From Xestospongia bergquistia (taxonomy: Eukaryota > Porifera > Demospongiae > Haplosclerida > Petrosiidae), in assembly GCA_963965975.1 (NCBI GenBank), contig OZ014415.1:7469557-7533556 (forward strand): a DNA stretch of 64,000 nucleotides, written 5' to 3'. Numbering within the stretch: the first letter of the stretch is position 1; every line of letters starts with the position of its first letter. Shown here in pieces: positions 38,907-49,899 of the stretch. Under the pieces are notes generated by a model, which saw only the letters and a list, made by a program, of their open reading frames with translations, ran no database searches and was not told where the DNA came from. Both the position numbers and the translations under genes were made by a program.

Positions 38907-40293
38907 ATGGCTTCAAACAATTCAGAAGAAATAGGACAGCAATATGTGCATCCTGAACCAGCTCAGAGTGACAGCTATAATCATTCCCGAACTGCTGATA
39001 TATCTGAATCAGGTTATTTCTTAAAATTGACATGTGGTATTATTTTGTAAGTCTCTCAATTGAATGTAATATTTAAATCCTACAGAACAATACTTAACAA
39101 ATCCTCATCAAAATCAAGATTTGGGTCTTAGGATTCCACCACTAGTAAATGAAAGAGTAACTGGTCTCTCTAAAAGTCGTTCACATGTGACTCCCACAAT
39201 TCAAGAAGAAAGACTGTTGACACTTAGCACTAACTCTGATGGTTCCAATTATGATGCCATACCTATTCCACCAACTAATATTAATAAAAAAAGAAGTAAG
39301 TTAGTAATAACTACTCACCATTTGTTCATAGCAGCTTATCTTAAAATGTTTTCAATAGAAAGAATCATCATCATAAGTATAATAACACTTTGTGTGTTTG
39401 GACTTGTAGTTGGTATTGCAATCCTTTTGTCATCAATTCTATCATCTAAAGCTCCTCCCAGCTCTTTACAGGGTATTGGCGATGAGAGTTCTAGCAGTTC
39501 TGCTCTCATATCTCTTTCCTCACCTGTTGCTTTATTCAGCATAAAACTGATAGAATCACAAGGAGAAACCACTACTGTTTATATAAGTTCATCTAAACCA
39601 ACTGAAAAGTCACAATACTTGCCACGAGTAGAAATACCAAAACTCGCTGGATTATCACGTTACAATTACAACTATTATGGTGCAGATGAACCTATTTACT
39701 TATTGCCCAACTCGCATTTATCATATATCATGAACATAGTCATTAACAACAATTCTAAATGTCCAGCTCATCTCTACCTCTTTGACAATTTCTCATCATA
39801 TATTAATTTTAAAAGCAACAAATCTAGATCTATAAATGCAGTGGCATTTTCACCTTGTCTTCCTGTGAACATCAAACTATCATCAACTAACATCACTTGG
39901 ATGATCAACGTCACTGGTTCTTACTATGTTGGCATAGAGATAGATAATGGCATCACTGTTGACAGTAATGTGTCAGTATTTCATGTGTATTATAACATAA
40001 ATGGACTGAAGAGTCCAGATAATTGTACAGTGCCTTTGTCTGCTGACCATCCATTGTGCCAATCAACTTTGTGCAGCCAATTCTATTGCAATAGAAATAA
40101 CGAATACTTATTGGTGAATCCTACTGGAAACGTCCAAGTGTCTTATTTTTTTTCTGCTCCAAGAATTTATGGGCAAACGAGAATGACCTTTTTCATAATT
40201 AGTCTTATAATCTTCACTGTAATCATTGGAATTCCTTTACTGATTGTTACAATAACTTTGTGTAAGCACTATAGACATGGAATTTATTGCTAA
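38907..40293 (+). CDS. Family R two-pass membrane protein R6
   Basis: Exons 38907-39012, 39086-39295 and 39359-40293, introns phase 1, 416 residues. The N-terminal cytoplasmic tail is about 105 residues and rich in Ser, Asn and Gln. The first membrane segment is IIIISIITLCVFGLVVGIAIL; the ectodomain has LAGLSRYNYNYYGADEPIYLL, CPAHLYLF, GSYYVGIEI, YNINGLKSPDNCTVPLSADHPLC and TLCSQFYC; the second segment is FFIISLIIFTVIIGIPLLIV with tail LCKHYRHGIYC. The second intron (39296-39358, GTAAGT...CAATAG) is 63 nt and has no in-frame stop, so retention adds 21 residues before the membrane segment. R8 is the paralogue. Confidence 0.82.
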
Positions 40294-40912
40294 TTTTTTT
40301 AAAAATCGACATTATCATATTCTATATATAATAATTCACTAACTCTTCTATATAGTACAAGTTTCATCAGAAATCATTTTTAAAAATTTACTATGTATTT
40401 CTTAAGTGCATTACAGCCTTTTATAGTTAACTGTTTTGAACATGTAAGCATATTTTTGTTCTGAAACAAGAACTATTACAACTATCATGTTGATAATTAT
40501 TGTCAGGCTCATTATCAATAAAATACAAAGTCTTTACTAGAAACATTTGCTATTCCTGAGTAGACCCTAGGATTATTATTATATACTATGAGTGAAACAA
40601 AATATCACAGGATCTAATGATGAAGACCAACCTGATACTCCTGTAAATATAATAACTACAGCTTTATTCAATTATAACAATTAATATGACTTTTACCTCT
40701 ATATATAAATATGTCATCTTATGTTTCTAGTTGTTATAGAAAACCTTGACATTAAAATAGCTATAAAACACGAGACAACTTTGACTTAATGAAGTTATTA
40801 GCAGGTAATGGATACTTATTCCTATGCTTGACAAATTTAGATATTTCTGCATTTAGTAACCTTTCTCCTTCAGTGATTATTCTCATGAAACTACAGGGCT
40901 TGCAGCATCTAA

Positions 40913-40963
<51 letters not shown>

Positions 40964-41062
40964 TAGCCATTTTTTGATCATGAAACTTGATGAAGATTAG
41001 TGTGATGATTCACTTTGTAGTGGTACTGTTTGACTTAATACTCATAAGTATAACTTTAAATA
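40294..41062. other. Spacer between R6 and the Gypsy element
   Basis: Paralogous to 49900-50650, which lacks the element. Includes an (ATT)n tract at 40913-40957. No gene. Confidence 0.6.
40913..40957. repeat. (ATT)n microsatellite
   Basis: About 14 ATT units followed by a short AT run; only a trace exists at the paralogous site near 50550. Confidence 0.93.
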
Positions 41063-41359
41063 TGTAACCCGCTTGAGAGCTGAGTTTTGCAGACTATCTT
41101 TTGTTATAACTCAAAATAGTAATACTTATGAAAAACAAACTTATAAAAGATATATATATATATATATGATATATAATTCAACGACAAGTGATATCTACTT
41201 AAATACAAAATCATACAGAACATTCTAGAGAGTTCTAGAGATTACACAATATTTCACACATTAATATGGTATTGTATAACACAATGGGTTTCAACAGCAA
41301 GGTTTGTTGTAATGCAATCGTTACAGTAATGTATTGCACAATGGTTTACACTTGTTACA
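41063..41359 (-). repeat. Gypsy 3' LTR
   Basis: Starts TGTAACCCGC and ends CTTGTTACA. It follows a purine-rich tract read on the minus strand (about 41362-41375, GGAGAGAAGGGC), the likely polypurine primer site. Confidence 0.92.
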
Positions 41360-41401
41360 TTGCCCTTCTCTCCATAAGAATTCGTCCCGAATTTGTATAT
41401 T

Positions 41402-44400
41402 CTAGTGAGCAATGGTAGGTGCATAATGATCAGGAGCATTTCTATCTCTTCTTGGATAACGTGGTTCAGGTGGTCCTGGTCCACTTTCAACAAGTTCCAA
41501 ATCTTGTCCAAAAATATCTGGTGCAGAATAATCATTAGAATTCCCTGTAGTTCTGTCAGAACTCTCTACAGTTTCAGTAGTACCAGAAGAGAACCTAGTC
41601 CCTGGTGTACATAGTTTAAGTCTATCAAAGTGAACTACTTGTAACTTTTTCTTTCTTTGAACATTTCTAATTTTGTAGTCACTTTCGGAAATTTGTTCCA
41701 CAATTTTAAATGGGCCAGTCCATGGGTGATGAAGTTGTTTAGACTGCCCTCGAAGAACAACTGGTGAATGTAACCAGACAAGATCACCTTCCTTGAATGG
41801 CTTTCCATGAATACGCCTGTCATAACATTCTTTTTGACGTTTGTGGGACGTACGTAATTTCTCTCTAGCTATACGATAGGCTTCGTCTAAACTCATCTTG
41901 AGTTGTGTAGCATAGTCACTTGGAACTCCAGTTCCATACATCAAATCAATAGGGAGTCTAGCTTGACGTCCAAACATGAGATAAAATGGTGTATATCCAG
42001 TTGATGCATGTACACTTGTATTATAGGCCATACAAACTTTGCGAATTTGATTTTCCCAATTAAATGGATGATCTTTTGTGGTTGTTGATAACATACTCAA
42101 CAAGGTGCGGTTGAACCTTTCTACAAGTCCATCACACTGTGGGTAATAAGCTGAAGTTCTGGTTTTCTTAATTTTTAAGATGTCACAAATTTCTTTCATT
42201 AGAGTCGATTCAAACTGTCGACCCTGATCTGAATGTAACTGTTCAGGGGGTGAGAATCTACAGAACATCTCATCCACTAACTTCTTAGCAATTGTTGTTG
42301 TTTCTTGATTAGGTATTGCATATGCCTCCATCCATTTAGTGAAATAGTCACCGGCAACCAAGATGTATGAATTTCCTGCTTCACTTTCTGGTAGTGGTCC
42401 TAGAGTATCAACAGCAACAATTTGCATTGGATAACCAGTTTTTATTGTCTGCAACGGAGCATGATTTTTCTTAGGAGCAGATTTCCTAATAGCACATACT
42501 TTACAGGTCTTGCACCAATTATGGATGTCTTGTTGCATGCCAGGCCAGTAAAACCTTTCCTTAAGTTTGTGTAATGACTTCTCTTCTCCTAGATGACCTT
42601 CGAGTGCTCCTGCATGTATTTCTTCTAGGACCTCTTCTCTAAGAGTATGTGGAACAACTAACTGTAACCAGGTAGAGGTTATATGTGTATCTTCATATCT
42701 CCGTTTAAGAACACCATCTTCTACCAGCAGTCTACTCCATAGCTGTAATAAACGTTGTGCTTCTGGTCCTTCTTGTCTAACATCATCAGATCTTGGTTTC
42801 TCATTCTTTTCAAGTGACTATAGAATCAAACTAATTGGACCATCACCAAGCTGCATCTGACGTAAATTTTGTGATGATTTTTCTGTTAATACCATGATAG
42901 TATTCTCTTTCTCTACATCTACAACTTGTGATGATGAGTCAGTATGGCTTTCTCTTCCACACTGTGTACATGGCCCTCTAGACAATTCGTCTGCATTTTG
43001 GTGTTTTCGTCCAGGGCGATGAGAGATTGTAAAATCATACTCCTGTAATCTTTCCATCCACCAAGCCAACTGACCTTCTGGCTCTTTAAAGTTCCGTAGC
43101 CATGTTAAGGATCCATGGTCAGTACGAAGACAAAACTTCCTTCCCAGGAGATATGTTCTGAAGTGTCGAGTAAAAAACACTACAGCTAACAACTCCTTTC
43201 TTGTCACACAATAGCGACGTTCAGGTCTGGTCAGCACACGACTGGCATAAGCAATAACTCGTTCACTTCCATCCTCCTGTAGCTGTGATAATACTGCACC
43301 GATCCCAATATCGCTGGCATCTGTATCCAGAACAAATGTTAGTGAAAAATCTGGAAACACTAAAATTGGGGCAGTAACAAGTCTTTGTCGAAGCTCTTCA
43401 AAAGCTCTTTGACAATCATCTGTCCATTCAAATTTTGATGTCTTCTCTGTGAGACGATGTAGAGGTTTACTTATGCTAGCAAAGTCCTTCACAAACCTTC
43501 TGTAATAATTTGCTAGCCCTAAAAACTGTTGCACTTCTCTCTTTGAGGAGGGTTGTGGCCATTGTGCCACCTTTTCAGTCTTTTCTGGATCTGTCTGCAC
43601 TCCTTCGGCAGATACTATATGACCCAAAAACTTGACTTGCTCCACGCAGAGATCACATTTGTTAGGCTTCAATTTGAGACCAGCTTCTTTAAGATGTTTG
43701 AAAACCTCTCTGAGATTCATTAGATGATCTTCAAATGTTTTTCCAATGACAATTATATCATCGAGATAAACAAGACAACTTGACCATTGTAGACAAGCTA
43801 AAACCATGTCCATTAATCTCTGGAATGTAGCTGGAGCATTGCACAAACCAAAGGGCATCACATTAAACTCAAACAACCCTTCAGTCGTACAAAATGCAGT
43901 CTTCTCTCGATGTTCTGGACTCATTTCCACTTGCCAGTATCCACTTATCAGGTCTAATGTACTGAACCACTTTGAACCGGCTAAGGTATCCAGAGTGTCA
44001 TCTACTCTGGGTAGAGGATAGGCATCTTTTCTTGTGACAGCATTTACTTTTCGATAGTCAACACAAAATCGTGTAGTCCCATCTTTCTTTTGAACAAGTA
44101 CTACTGGAGAAGCCCAGGGACTATTGGATGTCTTAATGACATTTTTGTCTAGCATTTCTCTTAGCAATTCCTTTGCTTGGCATTTACGAAAAGGTGGGAT
44201 CCTGCGAACAGGTTGACGAATTGGTGGAGACTCTCCCGTATCAATTCTATGCTTGATCTTGCCTGTCCTCCCAAAATCATTAGGTCCTTCAGCAAACATG
44301 TCATGGTATTCAAGGAGTAGTGCAAAAAGTTGATCTTGTTGTTGTAAGTTTAGCCTGTCACCTGACCTATTGACAATTTTCCATAGGTTATCACATTGAG

Positions 44401-45213
44401 CATCGGTAACTCTGGAAATTTCCCTTACTTTCTTGTTAACTGTTGTAACTGAATCAACTGGCAGGAGTTCCATCCTTGCTATTGTTGTGCCTTTAGAAAT
44501 ATTTACAACTTCATCTCGTGGGTTTAGTAGTCGTAGAGGAACTTGTGCACCTTGAGGCTGGACAACAGCTCTGGCAACCATAGCTGCATTACGTACTTTC
44601 TTTTCACCTTCTACGATCCAGGTTTTGTGGGCAGACCATTTTGGGATTGTTCCCATGATCTCCATCTCACTATATGGAGGTATCTCCAGATCATTATTTA
44701 GAACAACGTCAACAGGTATGTCTTGTGTTGAGTTAGACTGCTTGCTTTTAATTGAGACAACCTTTCCATGTTGTTTAAAGTATAAAAGATCTTTTGTCGG
44801 GGTCATTTCAATTGTACACTTGTGTGCTTTCAGAAAGTCTCGTCCTAAGATGATATCAGTAGCAAGAAAATCAGCCACAATGACATCAGATGAGAACTTT
44901 TCACTGCACAGTTCAATGTCGATATGTGTGGTACTATTTAGTTGAAGTGGGGTCCCTTGTACTCCCACTAACTTTTTTCCAGTGGCACTTATCAGTTCCT
45001 CTCCAGGAGACCTTATTTTCTCCCATACGCCGCTCGAGACAATAGTTGCCGCTGCGCCGGTATCGATTAAAATGTTAACCGGATATCCGTTGACACGCCC
45101 TTCAACAACGTAATCTGACTCTGAATCTACAGAAAAGGTAGGAATGTTAGTTTGACTTACATGAGCCTTTTGTTCACCCTCGCCTGCCCGGCTCACAGCA
45201 CCGAGGGTTTCTA
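41402..45213 (-). CDS. pol: Gypsy pol polyprotein (protease, RT, RNase H, integrase) with one in-frame stop
   Basis: One frame runs from the gag stop to 41402, interrupted only by TAG at 42820-42818. In order: aspartic protease with LIDTGAAATIVS; reverse transcriptase with the MPFGLCNAPATFQ and YLDD motifs; RNase H (DTDASDIGIGAVLSQ); then, after the stop, the integrase zinc finger (HAGALEGHLG and CKTCKVC), a catalytic core with VAVDTLGPL, HSDQGRQFES and YYPQCDGLVERFNR, and a GPFKIVEQI-type C-terminus. No chromodomain is seen. The stop sits between RNase H and integrase; a CAG-to-TAG mutation is likely, though readthrough cannot be excluded. Pol is entered from gag by a -1 shift (45220-45214). 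Confidence 0.93.
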
Positions 45214-46029
45214 GTTTCCCTTCTGCTGTGATTTCTTCTTGAGAGAGGGGCAGCTCCGTGAGACATGACCTTCAGTTCCACAGTTCCAACAGTTGATTGT
45301 TCTTGGTCTTCTTCCTCCACGGCTATTACTGCTGATGCCTTGAGAACTTCTGCGTTGCTCCAGATCACTGTGAGGTTGTCGGACAGCCTTTAGTTCTGTT
45401 TCAATTCGATCCATTCGCTCCAATAAGAGTTGTATTGCACCATCTTCTCTCGTGGAAGTAAGCCCAATAACTTCTGATTCTTGATCCACAGTGGTGGAGA
45501 TTTGTGCAACCTTACTTTGTCTTGAGGATAATAGATAGGACTCCATCTCTAACGTTAGACAGACTGCCTCATCCACAGTTTTTGGTTTAGCTTGTTTGAC
45601 ACTAAATGCAACTTGAGGATGGCTCAAATGAGCCAGGTACTGGTTCAAAGCAAAACGTTCTCTAGCTTCTTCTGCTAGCTCAGGATAGGCTTTGTCTGCC
45701 AGCTGTTTGAGATCGTCCCCAAACAAACTCCAATCCTCATTTCTCCTCTTCATTCGGGTCTGCAGCTCTGCCATGTAAAGCTCCTTCTTACTCTCTGGCT
45801 CGAATCGTTTCCGCAACGCCTCAATCGCCTCCTGAAAGTTATTACGAGTAACTTCAGGCAGTCTCCTGAACACTGTCCCAGCTCTACCTGTCAATCGTAC
45901 CCGCAACCACTTGAGTTTGGCCTGATCATCCCACTCACACACAGTTGCGACGCTGTCGAAATGGTCTATCCATTCGTCCCAGCTTTTTTCTCCAGTATAG
46001 ATTTCAGGAAGAACAGGTGGCTTACTCAT
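45211..46029 (-). CDS. gag: Gypsy gag protein
   Basis: 272 residues. N-terminal capsid-like part with WDEWIDHFDSVATVCEW, LKWLRVRLTGRA and FEAIEALRKRF-like segments typical of Ty3/Gypsy Gag; a Ser/Arg-rich linker; and a CCHC zinc knuckle (CWNCGTEGHVSRSC) near residue 255. The stop codon directly follows the slippery heptamer used to enter pol. Confidence 0.93.
   Translation of the reverse strand: MSKPPVLPEIYTGEKSWDEWIDHFDSVATVCEWDDQAKLKWLRVRLTGRAGTVFRRLPEVTRNNFQEAIEALRKRFEPESKKELYMAELQTRMKRRNEDWSLFGDDLKQLADKAYPELAEEARERFALNQYLAHLSHPQVAFSVKQAKPKTVDEAVCLTLEMESYLLSSRQSKVAQISTTVDQESEVIGLTSTREDGAIQLLLERMDRIETELKAVRQPHSDLEQRRSSQGISSNSRGGRRPRTINCWNCGTEGHVSRSCPSLKKKSQQKGN
45214..45220 (-). promoter_or_regulatory. 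-1 ribosomal frameshift site GGGAAAC
   Basis: On the minus strand, gag reads G GGA AAC then TAG; the X XXY YYZ heptamer lies in the correct phase and pol is open in the -1 frame. A downstream stem or pseudoknot was not verified. Confidence 0.82.
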
Positions 46030-46065
46030 CTTGTGTCTTTTCTTTGATTCTTGTTGCTTCTCGAA

Positions 46066-46088
46066 ACGATCCTGCTCACTGCGCCAAT
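46066..46088 (-). other. Gypsy primer-binding site
   Basis: Just inside the 5' LTR the minus strand reads ATTGGCGCAGTGAGCAGG. TGG complements a tRNA 3' CCA; the tRNA itself was not identified. Confidence 0.7.
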
Positions 46089-46386
46089 TGTAACCCGCTT
46101 GAGAGCTGAGTTTTGCAGACTATCTGTTATAACTCAAAATAGTAATACTTATGAAAAACAAACTTATAAAAGATATATATATATATATATATATGATATA
46201 TAATTCAACAACAAGTGATATCTACTTAAATACAAAATCATACAGAACATTCTAGAGAGTTCTAGAGATTACACAATATTTCACACATTAATATGGTATT
46301 GTATAACACAATGGGTTTCAACAGCAAGGTTTGTTGTAATACAATCGTTACAGTAATGTATAGCACAATAGTTTACACTTGTTACA
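46089..46386 (-). repeat. Gypsy 5' LTR
   Basis: Nearly identical to 41063-41359, with a longer AT run and a 3-bp deletion in ATCTTTTGTT. Confidence 0.92.
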
Positions 46387-46750
46387 AATATTTAAAATTA
46401 ATAAACATTTTTGATAAGTATAAAAATACACACCTAAATAAATGACATTGGTTATATTATTGTGTTTTCTGTGATGCAAGGTGACCTCATAGACATAATA
46501 CCTGCCATAACAAAACTATGATAGATTTAATACATGTAATAATAAAACTATAATAGTTAGATATCACACAAAAACCATTATTATGATTTTAACAACAATT
46601 AAGGAAGTAAATGATGATGGATTTTTTTAAAAAGGTAGTTGTTCTGAAGAAGGTATGAGTACAACCTTTACTTGATCATCTTTACAATTTGTTGTCAAAG
46701 ATATACTAAAATAGAGTAAACTTTTTTGTCATAGAATTAGTAAATAAGTC
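46387..46750. other. Spacer 3' of the chimeric gene
   Basis: Continues the spacer interrupted by the Gypsy element; paralogous to 50651-51016. No gene. Confidence 0.6.
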
Positions 46751-48313
46751 TTACCAATAGCCAACCCAAATTCCACGTATTGTTTCACATATTGTTTTAA
46801 CTGTATCAATACCAGGACATGAACTAATTAGTCCTCTAATATCCACTTTAATGACCGGTTGTGTAGTTGATGTACTTGAAAACATATCATTATAGAAAGC
46901 ACGAGTTTCAGTATCATGTACCTCAACTACAATACCATAACTCATCTGGTCATGACATAATTAATAAATTATAAATAATTGTCACACTTACTGTATGCGA
47001 AGACTGAATTTTTTGTATGAAATTTTTTGGCCAGTCTTCACGTGTAGATTCTGATGAACTTGAAGCAGTTGAATAAGTTAGACTAACCACTAAAGGATCA
47101 TGCTGGCTGGGTGTCTTTAAACATGGAAAAGATTCCAAAGTATCAGTTTGAGTTCCTAGTGACTTTAACATGGATGGAATGCCAACTAATGACTGAAGTT
47201 GAGCCTCTGCATCTTGATCTTGAATGTACCATTCTTTAGGAAAACGATCTCTGCCACTGTAAACTCGTTTGATAGTATTATAATCAGCTGTTATTTTATA
47301 ATATTGTTCTTCATTAGTCACTTTCTTGACTTGAAAATCGTTTTTAGCGATTCCTAGTTCGGTAATCATAAGAATGACATCATCTTGTTTGGTTCTTTCA
47401 CTGGTACCACCAATGATAATCTCATGGCTTTCACAGACTGACCTCTCAGCCATTGTTCTAAAAGGTTCGTCCAGGCGAGCAGGACAATTGGAATGTGTAC
47501 TGATGAAAATGAGGAGATCATAAAGTAATACTGACTGTGGTTGTAAATATATAGGTTCATCAGCACTGAAATAATTATAGTTATAACGAGAGGGACCTGA
47601 TAGCTCGGGTATAGTATTTTCTGGCAGGTACTTCATATGTTTGTTGGGTATTGTAGTTGCTGTATAAACGACGACTGTATCATCATGTGAATCTATCAAT
47701 GTTATGACAATGGAAGCAATTGATGAATCTAGAATGATTAATGCTGGATTATAAATATTATAAGACATTTCATCTCCTATTTTGAGGGAAGTAGTAATGA
47801 GTTGAGTTGGAGTGTAAGACTTGAGTAAAAGACCAGTACCAATACCACTAGATATCAAAAAAACACCAATGACCACGGCACATGTAGTTATACACTTTCT
47901 ATGTATCTTCTTATTCTTATCTATGAAAATTTAAGATCTTGATAAAGATGGGTATCAATAAATATTCTTTACTAACCTGAGTTAATAATGTTAATTGTTT
48001 CATCATTAACTGTTGGAAGACCTTGAATACTGCCATAATTAGATACTCTATTGTGAGATGATGATTGATGATAGAGACTTTCACTTGATGAATATTTATT
48101 ATTACTACTTATAATATTTTGAGTACTTTCCATGTCTACACAAGAATAGGTAAATATGCTAAATTAATAGATTGTTAATATTAATACCAAAATCACTTAA
48201 GTCTGTAGGCAAATCATTATGATCTTTTATAACTTGCTCTGTTGATACTAAATATGGTCATTATATAGAAGTAAGTTCATCTATAATATTCATAACTTAC
48301 CATTTTGGGCCAT
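46751..48313 (-). CDS. Chimeric gene: N-terminal half of a family R protein fused in frame to a whole family S protein (R7/S4)
   Basis: Minus-strand exons 48313-48301, 48247-48188, 48135-47977, 47920-46992 and 46945-46751; junctions phase 1, 1, 1 and 0; predicted 451 residues. The first part matches R9: tail, membrane segment (GVFLISSGIGTGLLL), LSGPSRYNYNYFSADEPIYLQ to CPARL. It then passes through a few new residues (DEPFRT) into the complete S protein starting MAERSVCES at 47453 (IIIGGTS, FQVKKVTNEEQYYKITADYNTI, then the C-terminal exon MSYGIVVEVHD, PVIKVDIRGLISS, WVGYW). There is no second membrane segment. The family S part alone (218 residues) could still be made from its own ATG, but its normal upstream region has been replaced. 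Confidence 0.75.
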
Positions 48314-48564
48314 TTTTTAGTTCACAGCAAATGATGCTATCCAGGCAAATTGTACATAATCAGTAGTTTTGATAGGCAGGTCTTGGCATCTTAGACATGG
48401 CAAATATTAATTGAATGATATCTACTACAGTGTGACATAGGTTGTCATAACAATGCCATTTATGGTTATTAGTATATATAGAGTAAAAAAACAGTTATGG
48501 GTTAGCTTCTACATGCACTTTAACACATGTTATATAACAAGATTCATTAGGTGTTATTTTCTGT
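48314..48564. promoter_or_regulatory. Inverted copy of the S5/R9 divergent promoter region
   Basis: Reverse complement of about 51770-52037. Here it lies between the chimeric gene (minus) and R8 (plus) and probably drives both. Confidence 0.55.
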
Positions 48565-49899
48565 ATGTGGTTTGTCACTTCTTCTAATAGGATAGGGCTG
48601 TGTCTAACTGCTGACATATCTGAATCAGGTTATTTCTTAAAATTGACATATGTGGTGTTATTTTGTAAGTCTCTCAATTGAATGTAATATTTAAATCCTA
48701 CAGAACAATACTTAACATATCCTCATCATAATCAAGATGTGGGTTATAGGATTCCACTAAATGAAAGAGTAACTGGTCTCTCTAAAAGTCGTTCACATGT
48801 GACTCCCACAATTCAAGGAGAAAGACACTTGACACTTAGCTCTGATGGTTCCAATTATGATACTATTCCTATTCCACCAACTAATGTTAATAAAAAAAGA
48901 AGTAAGTTAGTAATAACTACTCACTCTCTGTTTATAACAACTTATCTTAAAACGTTTTCAATAGAGAGAATCATCATCATAAGTATAATAACACTTTGTG
49001 TGTTTGGACTTGTAGTTGGTATTGCAATCCTTTTGTCATCAATTTTATCATCTAAGGCTCCTCCCAGCTCTTTACAGGGTATTGGAGATGAGAGTTCTAG
49101 CAGTTTTGCTCTCATATCTCTTTCCTTACCTGTTGCTTTAGTCAGCATAAAACTGTTAGAATCACGAGGAGAAACCGCTACTGTTTACATAAGTTCATCT
49201 AAACCAACTGAAAAGTCACAATACTTGCCACGAGTAGAAATACCAAAACTCCCTGGATTATCACATTACAATTACAACTATTATAGTGCAGATGAACCTA
49301 TTTACTTATTGCCCAACTCACATTTAACATACATCATGAACATAGTCATTAACAACAATTCTAAATGTCCAGCTCGTCTCTATCTCTTTGACAATTTCTC
49401 ATCATATATTAATTTTAAAAGCAATAAATCTAGATCTATAAAAGCAGTGGCATTTTCACCTTGTCTTCCTGTGAACATCACACATTCATCAACTAACTTC
49501 ACTTGGATGATCAATGTCACTGGTTCTTACTATGTTGGTATAGAGATAGATAATGGCATCACTGTTGACAGTAATGTATCTGTATTTCATGTGTATTATA
49601 ACATAAATGGACTGAAGAGTCCAGATAATTGCAAAGTACCTTTGTCTGCTGACCATCCATTGTGCCAAATAACTTTGTGCAGCCAATTCTATTGCAATAG
49701 AAATAACAAATTCTTATTGGTGAATCCTACTGGAAACGTCCAAGTGTCTTATTTTTTTTCTGCTCCAAGAATTTATGGGCAAACGAGAATGACCTTTTTC
49801 ATAATTAGTCTTATAATCTTCACTGTAACTATTGGAATTCCTTTACTGGTTGTTACAATAACTTTGTATAAGCACTATAGACATGGAATTTATTGCTAA
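48565..49899 (+). CDS. Family R two-pass membrane protein R8 with a replaced first exon
   Basis: Paralogue of R6. Exons 2 and 3 are 48704-48901 and 48965-49899. The R6 first exon survives only as its last few codons (ACT GCT GAC ATA TCT GAA TCA G), joined at about 48606 to sequence that is elsewhere the S5 upstream region. An in-frame ATG at 48565 in that foreign sequence opens MWFVTSSNRIGLCL and keeps phase 1, giving 398 residues. The body is intact: membrane segments as in R6, LPGLSHYNYNYYSADEPIYLL (Arg of the signature changed to His), CPARLYLF, GSYYVGIEI and TLCSQFYC. The 63-nt stop-free intron is also kept. Confidence 0.72.

Larger units (their letters stand above)
41063..46386 (-). mobile_element. 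Ty3/Gypsy LTR retrotransposon, nearly full length
   Basis: Two LTRs of about 297 bp (41063-41359 and 46089-46386), each TGTAAC...GTTACA, enclose gag and pol on the minus strand. Domain order protease, reverse transcriptase, RNase H, integrase is that of Ty3/Gypsy. AATA lies on both sides as a 4-bp target duplication (AAATA if one terminal A is shared). The empty site is preserved in the paralogous spacer near 50645 (ACTTTAAATATTTAAAA). The LTRs differ by about four substitutions plus a 3-bp indel and AT-repeat length, so insertion is fairly recent. A single in-frame TAG in pol is the only clear coding lesion. Confidence 0.95.
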
